This document shows, in pieces, positions 60,110 to 64,000 of a DNA stretch of 64,000 nucleotides (positions are counted from its first letter, which is position 1; each line of letters starts with the position of its first letter). The notes under the pieces were generated by a model that was not told the origin of the DNA, ran no database searches, and was given only the letters and a program-made list of their open reading frames with translations. Origin of the DNA: Calendula officinalis (taxonomy: Eukaryota > Streptophyta > Magnoliopsida > Asterales > Asteraceae); the NCBI GenBank assembly GCA_963853835.1, contig OY970820.1, forward strand, positions 73,590,909 to 73,654,908, given 5' to 3'. The position numbers and the translations under genes were made by a program.

Positions 60110-62377
60110 GTGGCACAAAGGGTATCTCACCTAAACTTTAAAAATATTTCGAAGCTGGCTCGAGGTCAGCTGGTGAATGGTCTGCCACAAATCAAGTATG
60201 AAAAAGATAAGCTTTGTTCAGCTTGTGAACAAGGCAAGCAGCATAAAAGCTCCTTCAAATCGAAGCAATGTTTTTCCATCGACAGCTGCCTTCACATGCT
60301 CCATATGGACTTCTTTGGCCCTATGAGTACTGAAAGTCTAGGTGGAAAGAAGTATACACTTGTTATCGTTGATGAATATTCACGATATACTTGGGTAATA
60401 TTTCTTCGTCACAAGAGTGATGCAGCTGAAGAGATTATAAAGTTCATCAAAAGGTTGGAACTTCTAAATGGGTCTAGAGTCAAGATGTTGAGATCAGACA
60501 ACGGTACTGAATTCAGGAACAAGACTTTAGAAGACTTCTGTTCAGATGTTGGGATCTCCCAAAACTTCTCAGCTGCTAGAACACCTCAACAAAATGGTGT
60601 TGCTGAAAGAAGAAACAGAACCCTAATAGAAGCTGCAAGAACAATGCTTGCTGAGTCAAACATGCCTAAGCAATTTTGGGCAGAAGCTGTTAACACAGCT
60701 TGTTTTACTCAAAATAGGTCTCTATACGTGAAGAGACACAAGAAAACTTCTTATGAGATTTTTCGTCAAAGGAAACCCTTCATCGGTTTCTTTCATGTGT
60801 TTGGCTGTGTGTGTTTTGTGTTAAACACACGAGATCAGCTAAGTAAATTTGACCCTAAAGCTGATGAAGCCATTTTCTTGGGATATTCCACTTCATCCAA
60901 GGCATACAGATTTTTCAACAAAAGAAGACAAACAATGGAAGAGTCCATAAATGTTACTTTTGAAGAACACTCAAAGGCCTTGAACCCCACCTCTGCTGAC
61001 TCATCTGATGCCTTTCAGAGATTAGCTGAACCATCTCCAGATGATACAGCTGAAGCATTCTCGGATGCTTTAAACCTCTTTGATGTTCCCATAAATGAAT
61101 CAGATGAGACGTTCCATGATGCGCCTACACATCTTGTACATATTGCAGCTGTTCAACAAGAAATTCCAACAGCTAGAGCATCATCAAAGGCTATTTCAAA
61201 GCTACCTCTTCATACTTCAAGAAGATCCGTTCAAAATGAAGTAATTCATCCTGCTGAGCAATCAGCCGCTCAACAAGGATCTAATTCTACTGAATCTTCC
61301 TCTTCTACAGCTGCTCCTCAATCAAAGTGGACCTCAGAACATCCAATTGATTTAATCATTGGAGATCCACAGCAAGGAGTTGTCACGAGAAGTAAAGCAT
61401 CATGCAATCTCTGCTTATGGTCTTGTTTCTTAGCAACTGAAGAACCGAACAATATTAAAGCTGCTTTAGAAGACTCAAGCTGGATTCAAGCGATGCAGGA
61501 AGAACTTAACCAATTTGAGGTCAACAAAGTATGGCAGCTGGTGCCCCCACCAGCTGGAAAGACTATAATTGGTACAAAATGGGTATTTAGAAATAAAATG
61601 GATGAAGAAGGTGTGGTTATTCGCAACAAGGCTAGACTTGTTGCACAAGGATATAGACAAGAGGAAGGAATCGATTTCGATGAAACATTTGCTCCAGTGG
61701 CTAGGCTTAAGGCTATCAGAATATTTCTAGCCTACGCTGCGTACAAAAACTTCACAGTTTTTCAGATGGACGTAAAGAGTGCGTTCTTGAACAGGAAGCT
61801 GCAAGAGGAAGTATATGTTAAACAACCACCAGGTTTTGAAAATCCTAAGTATTTAGACTATGTGTTTAAACTGGATAAGGCGCTGTATGGGTTAAAACAA
61901 GCTCCTCGTGCATGGTATGATACACTCTCCACGTTCCTCATAGCAAATGATTTTACCAGGGGAAAGATTGATAAAACCTTATTCATTCGCAAAATCAAAG
62001 GTGATATCATTCTTGTTCAAATTTATGTGGATGACATTATTTTTTGTGCTACTGATGAAAAACTTTGTAGACATTTTTCAAAACTTATGTCTACAAAGTA
62101 TGAGATGAGTATGATGGGTGAATTAACTTATTTTCTTGGCTTACAAGTTAAGCAATCTAAAAATGGAATTTTTATAAATCAAGAAAAATATATCAAAGAT
62201 CTTTTAAAGAAATTTGACATGAATTCATCATCATCCATGAAAACTCCAATGGCTCCTCCAAACAACCTAGATGCTGATATAACTGGGAAATCAGTTGATG
62301 TCACGTTCTATAGAGGAATCATTGGATCGTTACTCTATCTCACCGCCAGCAGACCAGATATTATGTTTGCTACTTGA
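60110..62377 (+). pseudogene. Copia integrase and reverse transcriptase segment
   Basis: A 755-codon open segment. In order: GAG-pre-integrase zinc region (LCSACEQGKQ), the DDE integrase core (HMDFFGPM, SDNGTEFRN, TPQQNGVAERRNRTL), a long Ser/Ala-rich linker, and Copia RT (ARLVAQGYRQEEGIDFDETF, QMDVKSAFLNRKL, IYVDDIIF). It ends in TGA at 62375-62377 within the RT/RNase H junction, where the same frame stays open afterwards. Confidence 0.93.
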
Positions 62378-62963
62378 ATGTGTGCTAGGTATCAAGCTGA
62401 TCCTAGAGAATATCATTTAATAGCGGCTAAAAGAATTTTGAGGTACCTTAAGGGTACTCCAAGCCTAGGTCTTTGGTATGCAAAAGACTCCGGGTTTGAT
62501 CTAATTGGCTATTCAGATTCAGACTTTGCAGGTTGCAAAATGGATAGAAAGAGCACCACTGGAGGATGTCAGCTGCTTGGAGGAAAGCTAGTCAGCTGGA
62601 CAAGCAAGAAACAAAGTACTGTTTCTACCTCCACAGCTGAAGCACAATATGTTGCTGCTGGAAGCTGTTGTGCTCAAGTCCTTTGGATGAAGAATCAGCT
62701 TGTTGATTTCGATATGAACTTCTGCAAAGTTCCTATCTACTGTGATAACAAGTGCTATTGCAATCAGCAACAATCCAGTTCTTCACTCAAGAACCAAACA
62801 TATCGACATAAGGTATCATTTCATTAGAGATCACATTGAACAAGGTGACGTGAAACTCCATTTCATTTCAACAGACCTTCAGCTAGTTGATTTATTCACT
62901 AAGCCTTTAGATGAAAAACAATTCAACTTTTTGATCAGCGAGCTGGGTATGTTGAATGCTTGA
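62378..62963 (+). pseudogene. Copia RNase H segment
   Basis: Continues the RT frame after the stop (AAKRILRYLKGT, GYSDSDFAGCKMDRKSTTGG, SWTSKKQSTVSTSTAEAQY). It then shifts frame near 62750, after which the last pol part (HIDIRYHFIRDHIE, DLQLVDLFTKPLDE) reads to a stop at 62961-62963. Catalytic Asp and Glu of RNase H are present. Confidence 0.9.
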
Positions 62964-63464
62964 ATCAACTACTGAAGTACTATCAGCAGCTAATAAGTTC
63001 ACCTTGTCACTTAGTACATTCAGCTGACTAAAACCGTTTTGAATTCATCAGTCAGCGGAATAAAATCTCTTAAATGATAACTTATCGTGTTTTATAAGTT
63101 AAAACGTTTGGTTCTCCATAAAAAGGCATCTTTTATCCCTATCCATACGTTTTATAGTGGCGAATATTTCCACTCAAGTGAAAATATTTGGCATTTATGT
63201 GGGACAAGACACCCTGACACAAGAAACGGCTCCACTACCCCTCTCTGTCACATCCAACACCCACTTTTGCACGATAACCAACATGTCTATAGTTGGTTTG
63301 CAACTATCCATTAATGGCCCGGTTTAGATTCAAATATTCTCCCAAAGCGTCCCATAAACCCCGATAAATACCCATCCATTTCCCTCATTTCATCCTCATC
63401 ACTCCCAAAATTCTCTCTCAAAAACACTCTCTTTCAAGCTTTTATCTTTCTTCCCTCTTCCTAA

Positions 63465-63860
63465 ATGTCGAAGAAAGCTCCCAAATCTCGTCTTACTATG
63501 GCTGCCATTGAGTTCACCCAGAACTCTAACCTAGTAGCAAACACTTCTCCACCGAAGGATCTTGTCCATATTTATCGACCGGTTGGGAAGTTTTTGCGTC
63601 ACTGCCCTATCGGTGGTGCATTTATCAGATTCACCAAGAGTATCATCGAACTCTTGCGTGATTTCTGGATGTCTGCCTCCATTTCTGGAGACGACATCGT
63701 TGCGCAAGTTGGAAATCATCAAATCACCATTACTATCGATGATTTCTGAACTGCTTGCGGGTTCGAGTATCTGCAACCTGGAGAAGTATATCAGCAGGAC
63801 GAGATCTGCTGATGAAGCTAAAGAGTACCTAATCTGTATCTCTGGATACAGATTAGAACA
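63465..63860 (+). pseudogene. Post-pol extra ORF of the Sirevirus-type element (broken)
   Basis: After a promoter-like pyrimidine-rich leader (63360-63464), MSKKAPKSRLTMAAIEFTQN starts a 94-codon frame that stops at 63747-63749. The same frame continues sensibly for about 20 codons before two TGA codons. Position fits the additional ORF known downstream of pol in Sireviruses. No membrane segment is visible in the part seen. Function unknown. Confidence 0.55.
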
Positions 63861-64000
63861 CGAAGAGACAAGGTGCATATCTTCAAGAAGTCTCAGCTGA
63901 CGAGACCCTGGGCCTATTTCTTTACCCACATCATTCAGGGTATAGGCGGCAACACCGGGTCTCACAACCAGTGCAACTCCAACATGCAAGTCTTATCTGA

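Larger units (their letters stand above)
56257..64000 (+). mobile_element. Decayed Sirevirus-type Copia retrotransposon (3' end outside window)
   Basis: 5' LTR (56257-57215), tRNA-Met primer site, long gag with two zinc knuckles, then protease, integrase, RT and RNase H in Copia order, and an extra ORF after pol. A gag longer than 500 aa plus a post-pol ORF is characteristic of the Sirevirus lineage. The coding region is broken by an early stop in gag, several frame changes and a stop in RT, so it is not autonomous. The 3' LTR is not seen by 64000. I describe the breaks but do not attempt a restored protein. Confidence 0.93.

Noticed and set aside
63531..63989. 152-codon minus-strand frame at the right edge
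   Set aside because: It is antisense to the post-pol extra ORF of the Copia element and has no independent support.

Overview
The window is nuclear DNA from a flowering plant, most likely a eudicot and possibly Asteraceae. The evidence is three intron-containing plant genes with GT-AG splice sites, long AT-rich intergenic DNA, and dense nested transposons (Helitrons, tRNA-primed LTR retrotransposons, Stowaway, Harbinger, hAT and MULE-like elements). The family placement is an inference from the style of the protein and repeat families. No bacterial genes, operons, rRNA genes or CRISPR arrays are present.

Three host genes can be assembled exon by exon with consistent reading frames. (1) A CYP716-type cytochrome P450 on the + strand (11243-14875, 3 exons, 473 aa) has an intact frame but unusual residues at two catalytic positions. 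(2) A three-KH-domain RNA-binding protein of the PEPPER type lies on the - strand (22281-25133, 6 exons, 448 aa). (3) A SHOU4/SHOU4L-type protein lies on the - strand (27433-29396, 5 exons, 420 aa); it lacks the segment that holds the two membrane spans in the Arabidopsis proteins. Introns of all three genes contain repeats or transposons.

Most of the rest is mobile DNA. One Helitron family, recognised by 5' TC, a GC-rich hairpin, 3' CTAG and insertion between A and T, is present as four copies (5720-9926, 15517-20990, 25762-27008, 32254-43799). Three copies have each been hit by an LTR of one related family: a minus-strand LTR, a solo LTR with a 5-bp target duplication, and a very young 7.8-kb non-coding LTR retrotransposon (32386-40222). 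Copies A and B serve as each other's empty-site controls: without their LTR insertions they measure 3,694 and 3,704 bp.

A second group is a set of about 0.6-1 kb terminal-inverted-repeat elements (2039-3039, 44423-45467, 47656-48261) packed with the palindrome CACATGTG. A third is a chain of elements separated by long (TA)n tracts (50.9-56.2 kb); one is an almost complete foldback with a 76-bp perfect palindrome, and one is 3.6 kb and carries two gene remnants. The right end (56257-64000) is a decayed Sirevirus-type Copia element with 5' LTR, gag, pol and the start of a downstream extra ORF; its 3' LTR lies outside the window.

The remaining DNA (about 1-1.7, 3.8-5.7, 10.2-11.2, 14.9-15.5 and 46.9-47.6 kb) shows no gene that I can support.
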